A DNA stretch of 64,000 bases from Nocardioides dongkuii (GTDB lineage Bacteria > Actinomycetota > Actinomycetes > Propionibacteriales > Nocardioidaceae). Location of the stretch: NCBI RefSeq assembly GCF_014127485.1, contig NZ_CP059903.1:930001-994000 (forward strand), given 5' to 3'. The notes under the pieces were generated by a model. It was not told where the DNA came from, ran no database searches, and saw only the letters and a program-made list of their open reading frames with translations. Position 1 is the first letter of the stretch. Each line of letters opens with the position of its first letter. The position numbers and the translations under genes are program-made. Below, piece after piece: positions 24,552-32,792 of this stretch.

Positions 24552-25118
24552 ATGCGACACCTCCGCACCCTCGCCACCGCCCCCGCCGTCGCCCTCGCGG
24601 TGACCCTCTCCCTCACGGCGTACGCGCCCGCCGCGGACGCCCTCGCCCCGCCGCCGGAGCGCACCGTCACCGACCCGGCCGACCCCGGCGCGTCGTACGA
24701 CGTGCGGTCGATGACGCTGCGGGCGGCGACGGGCCCGAACGCCCGCGCCTCCGTCGTCGTCCGGCACGCCCGAGCGGTGCGCACCGGCGACGCGATCGAC
24801 CTCTGGTTCGACCTGCGCGGCGACCGCCGGCCCGACGTCTACCTTTCCGGCGTCTCGTTCTCGGAGTACGCCGCCTACCGCGTGCGCGGGTTCCGCAAGT
24901 CGGGCCGGGACATCACCGACCGCGGCTGCTTCGCGCTGAAGATGCGCGAGCGCCGCTCGGTGGTCCGCTTCGACCCCGACTGCCTCGGCAGGTCCGCCGC
25001 GTTCGCGGTCTCGGTGCGGTCCTTCCGCATCGGCGAGGGCGGCGCGGGCTCCGACTTCGTGCCCGGCAGGAGGCAGCTGAGCGGCCGCGTGGCGTCCACG
25101 GCGACGGCTCGCGGCTGA
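24552..25118 (+). CDS. Secreted protein of unknown function
   Basis: A 188-residue exported protein with a signal peptide (HLRTLATAPAVALAVTLSLT, cleavage probably after ADA near residue 32). The mature region has RADVYLSG-like beta-strand repeats (RRPDVYLSGVSFSEYAAYRV) and a cysteine pair (DRGCFALKM and DPDCLGRSA) that could form a disulfide. The strand pattern recalls a small beta-sandwich. ATG 24552 fits the signal peptide; a longer in-frame start at 24513 adds 13 uncharacteristic residues. I cannot name the family. Confidence 0.72.
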   Translation: MRHLRTLATAPAVALAVTLSLTAYAPAADALAPPPERTVTDPADPGASYDVRSMTLRAATGPNARASVVVRHARAVRTGDAIDLWFDLRGDRRPDVYLSGVSFSEYAAYRVRGFRKSGRDITDRGCFALKMRERRSVVRFDPDCLGRSAAFAVSVRSFRIGEGGAGSDFVPGRRQLSGRVASTATARG

Positions 25119-25234
25119 CCGGTCCCCGGCCGGGCGCGCCCAGGAGTGGCCCAGGACTGTGGGACGTCGGTGCGCTGGGCGATGATGGTCGCTGCAGTTT
25201 CCAGCGCACGTCGACCGAGGGGGAGGAGAGCCGC

Positions 25235-28200
25235 ATGTCCGACCAGCCCGCTGATCCCGGATCCGCCCGCGTCCCGCTGCTCGCCGAGCTCGACGAGGAC
25301 GCGCTGCACCTCTCCTTCGACCCCGGCACGGTGACCCGCGGCCGCGGGTACGTCGCCGAGGGCCGGGTCGGCCGGATCACCTCGATCGTCGACGACCCGG
25401 ACCGCATCGAGCTGATGGCCGACGTCGAGGGCAGCGCGGGCCTCCCGTACGACGTGGCGGCGGTCGTCACCCGCAAGGGCCGCTCGGTGGTCGTCGACGG
25501 CGACTGCACCTGCCCCGTCGGCGAGAACTGCAAGCACGCCGTCGCCCTCGTGCTCGCCGCCCGCGACCGGCTCGGCGGCGGGCCGCCCAGCGCCTGGGTC
25601 GAGCGGCTCGACCGCCTCCTCGGCGAGCTCGGCGACGACTCGTCCGCGCGGCCCCTGAAGCCGCTCGCCCTCGAGCTGACCGTCGACCACCCCGACGCCG
25701 ACGGGGCCGGCAGCCGGCGCGCCCCGTCCTGGCAGGACCGCGCCGAGCGGCCCACCGTCCGGGTGCGCCCCGTGGCCAAGGGCGTCCGCGGCCAGTGGGT
25801 ACGCCGCGGCGTGGGCTGGGACGACCTGCACCGCGCGGCGTTCTCCGGCACCTACGACCCCGACCACCTCGCCGTCCTCACCGAGCTCGCCGCGGCCCGG
25901 CGCTCGCCGCACTTCTACGCCGGCGAGACGCCGCTCGACGACCTCGGGTCCGGCGTCTGGGCGATGCTCGAGCGCGCCCGGTCCGCCGGGGTGGAGCTCA
26001 TCGGCGGCGACGAGGTGCGCACGGTCTCGGTGCTGAGCGAGCCGGTGACCCTGCGGGTCGAGGTGCGCGGCGCCGAGGACGGTACGGCGCGGGTCGAGGT
26101 CGGCGTCCAGCACGACGACCGGTGGTGGACCGGTGCGCAGCTGGTCGTGATCGGCAAGCAGGGCCACGGGGTCGCGCTGGTCGACGCCGAGGCCGGTGCC
26201 GTGCTCCTCGCCCCGCTCGACCGGCTGGTGCCGCCGGCGGTGCGTCGCCTGGTCGAGTCGCCCGACCCGCTGCTCATCCCGGAGTCCGAGGCCGACCGGT
26301 TCGTCCGCGACTTCCTGCCCCGCCTGCGCCGGCACCTGCCGGTCGGGTCGCGCGACGGCGTCGTCGCGATCCCCGAGGAGCGGCCGCCCGCCCTGGTGCT
26401 CAGCGTCGGCTGGCGCGGCCCGGGCGTGGCCGAGACGACCTGGAGCTGGCGCTACCAGCTCGGCGCGCAGGAGGAGCGGCACGAGCTCGGCACCACCGGT
26501 GGGGCGCTGCGCCGGCCCGACCGCGAGCGCGCCCACCTCGCGCGCCTCGACCTCGGTGCCGTCGGCGACGAGATGCTGCGCGGCGACGACGGCGGCCTGC
26601 GTCGCCACACCGAGCTGCGCGGCGACCGGCTGCTGGCGCTGGTCGGCGAGGTGCTGCCCCGGCTGCGCGCCGACCCGCTCGTCGAGGTCGAGGAGCGCGG
26701 GGTCCAGCCCGACTACCGCCCGGCCGAGGACGACCCCGAGATCCGTTTCGAGGTCGCCGAGGAGGGCGCGGCGGCGGGGGAGGGCCCCGTCGACTGGCTC
26801 GACCTGCGGGTCGTGATCAGCGTCGACGGCGAGGAGGTCCCGCTGACCTTCGTGCTCGAGGCGCTCACCCTCGACCGCGACCAGCTGTTCCTGCCCAGCG
26901 GCCGCTACCTGCCCGCCGACCACCCGGCCCTGGCCCGGCTGGCCGACGCGGTGCGCGCCGCCCGCGAGCTGGCCGAGGGTGACGACGGCGACGGCCTCCG
27001 GATCGGCACCCGCGACCTCGGCCTGTGGGGCGAGCTCGCCGACATCGGGCTCGTCGACTCCCAGGCCGCGCGCTGGGTCGAGGCCGCGCAGGCGCTGCGC
27101 GGGCTCACCGAGCTCCCGGCCATCGACCCGATCGGCACGCCCAGCGAGCTGCGCGACTACCAGCTCGAGGGGTTCCGCTGGCTGGCGTTCCTCCACGACG
27201 CGGGGCTCGGCGGGATCCTCGCCGACGACATGGGCCTCGGCAAGACGCTGCAGGCGCTCGCGCTGGTCGCGCACGCCCGCAGCCGCGGCGCGGGCCCGTT
27301 CCTCGTCGTGGCGCCGACCAGCGTCGTCCCCGGCTGGGTGCGCGAGGCCGCGCAGCACACCCCGGGCCTGCAGGTCCGGGCGGTGACCGCCGGCCAGCGC
27401 CGTCGCGGCGCCAGCGTCGCCGAGCTGGCCGAGGACGCCGACATCGTGGTCACGTCGTACACCCTGCTGCGGCTCGAGGCCGACGAGTACGCCGCGCGCC
27501 CGTGGGGCGGGCTGATCCTCGACGAGGCCCAGCAGGTCAAGAACCATCAGGGCAAGACCTACCAGGCCGTCCGCCGCGTCGACGCGCCGTTCCGGGTCGC
27601 GCTCACCGGCACCCCGTTCGAGAACCGGCTGATGGAGCTCTGGTCGCTGCTCTCGATCGTCGCGCCCGGCCTCTACCCGTGGCCGCGCAAGTTCGCCGAG
27701 CTGGTCGCCACCCCGGTCGAGAGGCAGGGCGACGAGGGGGCGCTGCGCCGGTTCCGCACCCGCATCCGGCCCTTCCTCCTCCGCCGCACCAAGGAGCTGG
27801 TCGCCGCCGACCTGCCGCCCAAGCAGGAGCAGGTGCTCGACGTGGCCCTCGGGCCGCGGCACCGCCGGGTGTACGACGTCCACCTGCAGCGCGAGCGGCA
27901 GCACATCCTCGGGCTGGTCGGCGACTTCAACGCCAACCGGGTCGCGATCTTCTCCTCGCTCACCAAGCTGCGCCAGCTCAGCCTCGACCCGGCGCTGGTC
28001 GACCCCGAGCACGACGCGGTCGGGTCGGCGAAGATCGACGTCCTCGTCGAGCACCTCCAGGAGCTCGCCGCGGAGGGGCACCGGGCCCTGGTTTTCAGCC
28101 AGTTCACGAGCTTCCTCGCCCGGGTGCGGAAGCGGCTGGACGAGGAGGGCATCGCGCACGCCTACCTCGACGGCCGCACCCGTGACCGCGACGCCGCGAT

Positions 28201-28531
28201 CTCGGAGTTCCGCGACGGCACGGCCCCGGCGTTCCTGATCAGCCTCAAGGCGGGCGGCGTCGGCCTCAACCTCACCGAGGCGACGTACGTCTTCGTGCTC
28301 GACCCGTGGTGGAACCCCGCCGCCGAGGCGCAGGCCGTCGACCGTGCCCACCGGATCGGCCAGGAGCAGCCGGTGATGGTCTACCGGTTGGTCGCGACCG
28401 ACACCATCGAGGAGAAGGTGATGGAGCTGAAGTCCCGCAAGGCCGCGCTCTTCGCCCAGGTCGTCGACGGCGACGGCGCGATGTCGACGGCGGTCACCGC
28501 CGACGACGTCCGGGCGCTGCTCGGGGAGTGA
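25235..28531 (+). CDS. SNF2-family DEAD/DEAH ATPase with SWIM zinc finger
   Basis: A 1098-residue SWI/SNF-type DNA translocase. A SWIM zinc finger (CTCPVGENCKHAVAL, near residues 88-105) lies at the N-terminus, then a long middle domain. The SNF2 ATPase has motif I LADDMGLGKTLQAL (near 663), motif II DEAQ (near 762), GTPFENRLMELWSL and motif VI QAVDRAHRIGQ (near 1033). Such bacterial HepA/Snf2 relatives are linked to DNA repair or transcription recycling. ATG 25235 follows a strong GGGAGGAGAG site. It appears monocistronic and complete, with the length typical for actinobacterial SWIM-SNF2 proteins. Confidence 0.92.
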   Translation: MSDQPADPGSARVPLLAELDEDALHLSFDPGTVTRGRGYVAEGRVGRITSIVDDPDRIELMADVEGSAGLPYDVAAVVTRKGRSVVVDGDCTCPVGENCKHAVALVLAARDRLGGGPPSAWVERLDRLLGELGDDSSARPLKPLALELTVDHPDADGAGSRRAPSWQDRAERPTVRVRPVAKGVRGQWVRRGVGWDDLHRAAFSGTYDPDHLAVLTELAAARRSPHFYAGETPLDDLGSGVWAMLERARSAGVELIGGDEVRTVSVLSEPVTLRVEVRGAEDGTARVEVGVQHDDRWWTGAQLVVIGKQGHGVALVDAEAGAVLLAPLDRLVPPAVRRLVESPDPLLIPESEADRFVRDFLPRLRRHLPVGSRDGVVAIPEERPPALVLSVGWRGPGVAETTWSWRYQLGAQEERHELGTTGGALRRPDRERAHLARLDLGAVGDEMLRGDDGGLRRHTELRGDRLLALVGEVLPRLRADPLVEVEERGVQPDYRPAEDDPEIRFEVAEEGAAAGEGPVDWLDLRVVISVDGEEVPLTFVLEALTLDRDQLFLPSGRYLPADHPALARLADAVRAARELAEGDDGDGLRIGTRDLGLWGELADIGLVDSQAARWVEAAQALRGLTELPAIDPIGTPSELRDYQLEGFRWLAFLHDAGLGGILADDMGLGKTLQALALVAHARSRGAGPFLVVAPTSVVPGWVREAAQHTPGLQVRAVTAGQRRRGASVAELAEDADIVVTSYTLLRLEADEYAARPWGGLILDEAQQVKNHQGKTYQAVRRVDAPFRVALTGTPFENRLMELWSLLSIVAPGLYPWPRKFAELVATPVERQGDEGALRRFRTRIRPFLLRRTKELVAADLPPKQEQVLDVALGPRHRRVYDVHLQRERQHILGLVGDFNANRVAIFSSLTKLRQLSLDPALVDPEHDAVGSAKIDVLVEHLQELAAEGHRALVFSQFTSFLARVRKRLDEEGIAHAYLDGRTRDRDAAISEFRDGTAPAFLISLKAGGVGLNLTEATYVFVLDPWWNPAAEAQAVDRAHRIGQEQPVMVYRLVATDTIEEKVMELKSRKAALFAQVVDGDGAMSTAVTADDVRALLGE

Positions 28532-28609
28532 TCCGGCAGCGCCGCGCGCGCCGCGTGTTTTGCCATACCCCCCCGTTCATCGGAGGGCCGGACAGGGCAC
28601 TGTAAGGCC

Positions 28610-29827
28610 ATGACGACCAGCACCATGGGCGCCCCGGCCAGCGCACCGGCGAGCGCACCTGCAGACGCAGCGGACATTCCGGCGACGACCTCCGCCCCGA
28701 GCGGCCCGGGCGGACTGACCCCCGAGGAGATCGAGCTGCTCGGCCAGGAGCTCGACGCCATCCGCCAGCAGGTGCTCGACGACCGCGGCGAGCGGGACGC
28801 GGCGTACATCCGTCGGCTGGTCAAGGTGCAGCGCGGTCTCGAGCTCGGCGGCCGGGTGGTGCTGCTGGCGAGCCGCAACCGGAAGGCGTGGGTGCTGGGC
28901 ACGGCCGCGCTCAGCCTGGCCAAGATCCTCGACAACATGGAGATCGGCCACAACGTCCTGCACGGGCAGTGGGACTGGATGCGCGACCCCAAGATCCACT
29001 CCACGACCTGGCAGTGGGACCACGCCTCGCCGCCGGAGCAGTGGCAGCGCGCGCACAACCAGGTGCACCACACCTACACGAACATCATCGGCAAGGACAA
29101 CGACCTCGGCTACGGCATCATGCGCGTCGACGAGGGGCAGGAGTGGGAGCCGCGCTACCTGGTCCAGCCGATCTGGAACTTCTTCACCGCCTGCATCTTC
29201 GAGCAGGGCATCGCGATGTACGACCTCGACTTCGGCGAGCACCTGCGCGACAAGCGGAAGATGTCGCCGGAGAAGAAGGCCGAGGCGATGACGACGCTGA
29301 AGCGGATCCTGCGCCAGGGGGCGAAGGACTACGTCGTCTGGCCGCTGCTGTCGGGCCGTGCCTGGCGCTCGACGATGAAGGCGGACGCCACCGCCAACCT
29401 GGTCCGCAACCTGTGGAGCCACTCGATCATCATGTGCGGGCACTTCCCCGAGGGGGTCGAGGCCTTCGAGCTCGACGAGCTCGACGAGAACGAGTCGCGC
29501 GGCGAGTGGTACGTCCGCCAGATGCTCGGCTCGGCCAACATCTCCGGCTCGCCGCTCCTGCACCTGCTGGCCGGCAACCTCTCGCACCAGATCGAGCACC
29601 ACATGTTCCCCGACCTGCCCAGCAACCGGTACGCCGAGGTCGCGCCGCGGGTGCGCGAGGTCTTCGACAAGTTCGGCCTCAACTACTGCTCGCGCCCGCT
29701 CGTCCAGCAGGTCGGCAGCGCCTGGCACAAGGTGGTCCGGCTCTCGCTGCCCAACGGCTGGCTCGCGGAGACCAACCGGCGCAACCTGGTGCCGCAGCTG
29801 CGCAAGCTGGCGGCGCGTCCCGCCTGA
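28610..29827 (+). CDS. Membrane fatty-acid desaturase
   Basis: A 405-residue di-iron acyl-lipid or acyl-CoA desaturase. The three histidine boxes are present: HNVLHGQWDW, HNQVHHTYTN and HQIEHHMFPD (HxxxH, HxxHH, HxxHH types). The hydrophobic segments between them fit an enzyme embedded in the cytoplasmic membrane. The N-terminal 30 residues are alanine/proline-rich and low in complexity. Family members such as DesA3 introduce a double bond into palmitoyl or stearoyl chains using a ferredoxin-type electron source; no reductase gene is adjacent. It is followed 7 nt later by inverted-repeat element A. Confidence 0.92.
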   Translation: MTTSTMGAPASAPASAPADAADIPATTSAPSGPGGLTPEEIELLGQELDAIRQQVLDDRGERDAAYIRRLVKVQRGLELGGRVVLLASRNRKAWVLGTAALSLAKILDNMEIGHNVLHGQWDWMRDPKIHSTTWQWDHASPPEQWQRAHNQVHHTYTNIIGKDNDLGYGIMRVDEGQEWEPRYLVQPIWNFFTACIFEQGIAMYDLDFGEHLRDKRKMSPEKKAEAMTTLKRILRQGAKDYVVWPLLSGRAWRSTMKADATANLVRNLWSHSIIMCGHFPEGVEAFELDELDENESRGEWYVRQMLGSANISGSPLLHLLAGNLSHQIEHHMFPDLPSNRYAEVAPRVREVFDKFGLNYCSRPLVQQVGSAWHKVVRLSLPNGWLAETNRRNLVPQLRKLAARPA

Positions 29828-29834
29828 CGCCGCC

Positions 29835-29882
29835 GGACGTCATACGAGTCGGCGCCAATCGCCGCCAGCTCGTATGACGTCC
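29835..29882. repeat. 48-bp inverted-repeat element, copy A
   Basis: Perfect 14-bp arms GGACGTCATACGAG (29835-29848) and CTCGTATGACGTCC (29869-29882) flank a 20-nt loop. It lies between the convergent ends of the desaturase and VOC genes and could serve as a two-way terminator. Related copies are at 37592-37643 and in 51133-51380. Confidence 0.85.
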
Positions 29883-29889
29883 CGGGCGG

Positions 29890-30294
29890 TCACCCCGGCT
29901 GGGCGATGTTGACCAGCCAGGTCACGCCGAACCGGTCGGCGCACTGACCGAACACGTCGCCCCAGACCTGCTTCTCGAGCGGCACGTGCACCTCGCCGCC
30001 GTCGGCGAGCCGGTCGAACCAGCCGCGCAGCTCGGTCTCGTCGTCGCCGCTGAGGCTGAGGTTGCTGGTGTTGCCGCGGACCAGCTCCTCGCCGGGCATG
30101 CCGTCGGAGGCCATCAGGGTCAGGCTCGGGGCGGTCAGCTGGCCGTGCATGACCTGCGCGGCCTGGTCGCCGTCCATGCCCATCTCGCCGTAGGTCATCA
30201 CGTCCAGGTCGCCGCCGAAGACGGACCGGTAGAAGTCCAGTGCCTCCCGGGCGGTGCCGGGGAAGTGCAGGTAGGGGTTGAGCAGGGTGGGCAT
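29890..30294 (-). CDS. VOC-family protein (PhnB/glyoxalase-like)
   Basis: A 134-residue protein of the vicinal-oxygen-chelate fold, PhnB/3-demethylubiquinone-like branch. It begins MPTLLNPYLHFPGTAREALD with the family's FYRSVFGG motif, followed by MTYGEMGMDGD and ASDGMPGE. It ends in VWGDVFGQCADRFGVTWLVN, the usual W.D.FG...D.FGV.W pattern. Many members have no known reaction. ATG 30294 is the natural start; the 27-residue upstream extension is low in family similarity. Confidence 0.9.
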   Translation of the reverse strand: MPTLLNPYLHFPGTAREALDFYRSVFGGDLDVMTYGEMGMDGDQAAQVMHGQLTAPSLTLMASDGMPGEELVRGNTSNLSLSGDDETELRGWFDRLADGGEVHVPLEKQVWGDVFGQCADRFGVTWLVNIAQPG

Positions 30295-30434
30295 GGCTCC
30301 TCCTGGGTCGCGGGTGTGCCCGGACTGACTCCCGGCCGGCCCGGAACTCATCGGCGTCCCGCGGACTGTCGGCACCCGCGACTATCGTTCCGTCCTGCCG
30401 GATCCAGTCCAGCCGACCCCCGAGGAGGTACGCC

Positions 30435-31136
30435 GTGCAGCTCGCCGCCGCCGCAGCCCTGGGCCGTGCGCTCCTCGACGAGCACGGGCTCCAGGACTGG
30501 TCGCTGGTCTTCGACCGCGCCAAGCGTCGCGCCGGGATCTGCCGCTCCGAGCGCCGCGAGATCGGCCTCAGCGCGCCGCTGACCGAGCTGCACGACGAGG
30601 CCGACGTGCGCGACACCCTGCTCCACGAGATCGCCCACGCCCTGGTGGGCGTCCGGCACGGCCACGACGCCGTCTGGCGGGCGACCGCGCGGCGGATCGG
30701 CTGCTCGGGCGAGCGGTGCGTGCGGCCGGACGCACCGGAGCTGACGGGTGCCTGGGTCGGCACCTGCACGGCCGGTCACCAGGTGACCCGGCACCGGCGC
30801 CCCGACCGGCCGGCGGCCTGCCGGCGGTGCGGCCCGGCGTTCGACCTGGCCCACCTCCTCACCTGGACCCACCACGGCCGCACCGTCGCGATGTCGGCGC
30901 GCTACGAGGCGCAGCTGCGCCGGCTCCGCGAGCGGGCGGAGACGATGCCCGCCGGCATCCCGGGCAGCCGGCCGGTCGTCGTGCTGCGGCCGGGGGAGCG
31001 GGCCCGGGTGATCGCCGTGGGGCGCTACCACGGCGCGGTCGGCGCGGTGGTCAAGCGCGGCCGCACCCGCTACCACCTCCGCACCCCCGAGGGGGTGCTC
31101 ACGGTGCCCTTCGAGCTGGTCGAGCGCGCGACCTGA
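30435..31136 (+). CDS. SprT-like zinc metalloprotease-domain protein
   Basis: A 233-residue protein with an SprT-type HExxH motif at residues 64-68 (TLLHEIAHALVG) and a third histidine in VRHGHDAVW, followed by a zinc-ribbon-like cluster (CTAGH and CRRCG). SprT/Spartan-like domains act on DNA-protein crosslinks in eukaryotes; the bacterial role is uncertain. The N-terminal LDEHGLQDWSLVFDRAKRR is characteristic of the family. GTG 30435 follows CGAGGAGG. The C-terminal 60 residues form a small beta-rich extension. Confidence 0.88.
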   Translation: MQLAAAAALGRALLDEHGLQDWSLVFDRAKRRAGICRSERREIGLSAPLTELHDEADVRDTLLHEIAHALVGVRHGHDAVWRATARRIGCSGERCVRPDAPELTGAWVGTCTAGHQVTRHRRPDRPAACRRCGPAFDLAHLLTWTHHGRTVAMSARYEAQLRRLRERAETMPAGIPGSRPVVVLRPGERARVIAVGRYHGAVGAVVKRGRTRYHLRTPEGVLTVPFELVERAT

Positions 31137-31140
31137 GGCG

Positions 31141-31197
31141 ACCCTGAGGGTCGGCCGGAGTCGACCCTGAGCCGACCCTGGGACCGACGAAAGTCGG
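31141..31197. terminator. Short hairpins downstream of the SprT-like gene
   Basis: ACCC-TGA-GGGT at 31141-31151 and CCGAC-GAAA-GTCGG at 31184-31197 (a GNRA tetraloop) bracket repeated GACCCTG blocks. They may end the SprT transcript. No T-tract is present. Confidence 0.3.
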
Positions 31198-31257
31198 ATG
31201 CGGTGAGCGTCGTTGCTCCTTACCGTGGTGGGTGTCCCACCGCCCTCGGAGGTCCTG

Positions 31258-31395
31258 ATGAGGCCGCAGCCCGTACGCCGCCGCCGGTTCTGGCACGCGC
31301 TCAGCGACGAGGAGAAGCAGCAGCGCCTGGCCGAGATCCGCCGTCGCCACCAGGAGGAGATCGAGCGCGAGGCGCGGCGCCTGCGCGACCGCTGA
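31258..31395 (+). CDS. Small basic protein of unknown function
   Basis: A 45-residue ORF, MRPQPVRRRRFWHALSDEEK followed by an arginine/glutamate-rich amphipathic helix (QQRLAEIRRRHQEEIEREAR). A well-spaced CGGAGG ribosome-binding site precedes ATG 31258, which is the best evidence that it is real. It is highly charged and probably forms a single helix or coiled coil. It lies between the SprT-like and winged-helix genes on the same strand. No function is known. Confidence 0.55.
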   Translation: MRPQPVRRRRFWHALSDEEKQQRLAEIRRRHQEEIEREARRLRDR

Positions 31396-31475
31396 CCCGA
31401 CGCCCCGCCGAGCCCGCGGAGCGGGTGGCGCCGCCCGCCGTCCCGCCCGGATCACCCACGACGTAGGTTCGTCAT

Positions 31476-31967
31476 GTGGCCGACTCCGACTATTGCGAGA
31501 TGTGTGAGCTCCCGTTCAGCCAGTGCGTGCACGGCCGGCCCGAACCGGTGCCGCCGCCGAAGCCGCCGCCGGCCCCTCGTACGTCGCGCGCCAAGGCGAC
31601 CCCGAGGGTCAAGGTGCAGCCCCGGGTGCCCGGCACCCCCGCGACCCGGGCGGCGCCCGTCCGGTCGACCGCGCCCCGCAAGTGGACGTCGCCCGAGGAG
31701 CTGCGCCCGCACGTGCTGGCGACGCTCCAGGAGGCCGGCGGCGAGCTCGACGTCGACGACGTCTTCACGCGTCTCGAGGAGCGGGTCGGCGACCTGCTCC
31801 GTCCCGGTGACCACGAGAGCAACCCGCAGGGCGAGCTGCGCTGGCGGGCGGCGGCGCGGAAGGCGCGCAAGGCGCTGATGGACGAGGGCTACCTCACCGC
31901 GGCCGCACCCGGCGTGTGGCGGCTGACCGAGTCCGGCCTGCACGCCGACGTCACGCCCGAACCCTGA
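31476..31967 (+). CDS. Winged-helix protein with N-terminal cysteine motif
   Basis: A 163-residue protein. The N-terminus MADSDYCEMCELPFSQCVHG has three cysteines and a histidine in a spacing suited to zinc binding. It is followed by a proline/arginine-rich linker. The C-terminal 90 residues (PEELRPHVLATLQEAGGELD, then RWRAAARKARKALMDEGYLT and VWRLTESG) resemble the winged-helix domain found at the N-terminus of Mrr-type restriction proteins. No nuclease domain is present. GTG 31476 lies 6 nt after a -10-like TAGGTT (31464-31469), indicating a leaderless transcript. Its end overlaps the convergent gene by 17 nt. Confidence 0.75.
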   Translation: MADSDYCEMCELPFSQCVHGRPEPVPPPKPPPAPRTSRAKATPRVKVQPRVPGTPATRAAPVRSTAPRKWTSPEELRPHVLATLQEAGGELDVDDVFTRLEERVGDLLRPGDHESNPQGELRWRAAARKARKALMDEGYLTAAAPGVWRLTESGLHADVTPEP

Positions 31968-32556
31968 TCTCCCGGCCCAGGCTGGCGCCCTGCCGCAGGT
32001 CGAGCTCGTCGCCGGACCAGAACCGCCCGGGGTCGTAGTAGTTCGTCGGCGGCCAGTCGGCGAGCAGCCCCATCGCGGTGTACGCCGCGGCCACCACCTC
32101 CGCGCAGTACGTCGTCTCCGCCGCCGCCACGAGGTGCGCGCGGCCGCGCAGCCAGCGGCCCGCCAGCGCGGCGGTCGGCGGGAACGGGGTCCCGTCGAGG
32201 CGGGCGACCGTGCGCAGCGCGGCGTCCTCCATCGCGGGGGTGACCGCGCCGTCGAGCTGGCGCAGCCACGCGCGCTGCTCGTAGCGGCCGGTCCACTGCT
32301 GCACCGCCTCGCGCAGGTCGTGCAGCTGCGCGCCGCGGTGGTGGGTGCCCGCCCACACGTCGAGCAGGCCCTTGCCCAGCTCGGCGTGCCAGATCAGCGG
32401 CGGCAGGTCGTCGAGCACGATCGCCATGCCGACGTGGTTGACGGGCGCGTTGGTCAGCATCCGGATAGCGTGGTCCGCGGCGGAGCGGCCGCGGAACAAC
32501 CACAGGTCGCCGGTGCGGGTGAGGTCCACGGCCTCGTCCAAGGACAGGTCGGTCAC
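31951..32556 (-). CDS. NlpC/P60-like (YiiX/permuted papain-type) protein of unknown function
   Basis: A 201-residue protein with no signal peptide. The pattern GDLWLFRGRSAADHAIRMLT, NHVGMAIVLDDLP, then TTYCAEVVAAAYTAMGLL is that of permuted NlpC/P60-like (YiiX or LRAT-like) thiol hydrolases. The histidine lies in the N-terminal H-V-G strand and the candidate cysteine in the late Y-C-A-E-V helix. The assignment is by motif order only. GTG 32556 has a GAGGAG element about 13 nt upstream. It is divergent from the 51-residue membrane protein gene, only 16 nt away. Confidence 0.65.
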   Translation of the reverse strand: MTDLSLDEAVDLTRTGDLWLFRGRSAADHAIRMLTNAPVNHVGMAIVLDDLPPLIWHAELGKGLLDVWAGTHHRGAQLHDLREAVQQWTGRYEQRAWLRQLDGAVTPAMEDAALRTVARLDGTPFPPTAALAGRWLRGRAHLVAAAETTYCAEVVAAAYTAMGLLADWPPTNYYDPGRFWSGDELDLRQGASLGREIRVRA

Positions 32557-32572
32557 GGGAAGGGGCTCCTCG

Positions 32573-32728
32573 GTGCGGCTGTGGAAGGTGCTCGGGATCG
32601 CAGGGGTGGCCGGCGTGGCCGCCACCGGCGCCATCATGGCGCGTGACCAGCGCCGGCGTGCGCAGGTGACGCCGGACGAGGTGCGCGCCAAGTTGCACGA
32701 GCGGCTGCGGGAGCCGGAGCGACGCTGA
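32573..32728 (+). CDS. Small single-pass membrane protein
   Basis: A 51-residue protein: MRLWKVLGIAGVAGVAATGA forms one transmembrane helix, followed by a basic cytosolic tail (IMARDQRRRAQVTPDEVRAK, then LHERLREPERR). The same layout (LWKxxGxAGVAGVAATG... ARxxRRR...PDEVRxxLHxR) is common in actinobacteria, with unknown function. GTG 32573 is the plausible start. Upstream sequence in frame belongs to the antisense gene. Confidence 0.7.
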   Translation: MRLWKVLGIAGVAGVAATGAIMARDQRRRAQVTPDEVRAKLHERLREPERR

Positions 32729-32792
32729 TTGTGACGTGCGGCACGGGGTAGGGGATCAGCACCCCACCTCGGGCCCCTCTGGGAGGTACGCC

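Noticed and set aside
29849..29868. tRNA or small RNA in the loop regions of the inverted repeats
   Set aside because: The loops are only 20 nt and do not fold into a cloverleaf. No tRNA signature was found anywhere in the window.
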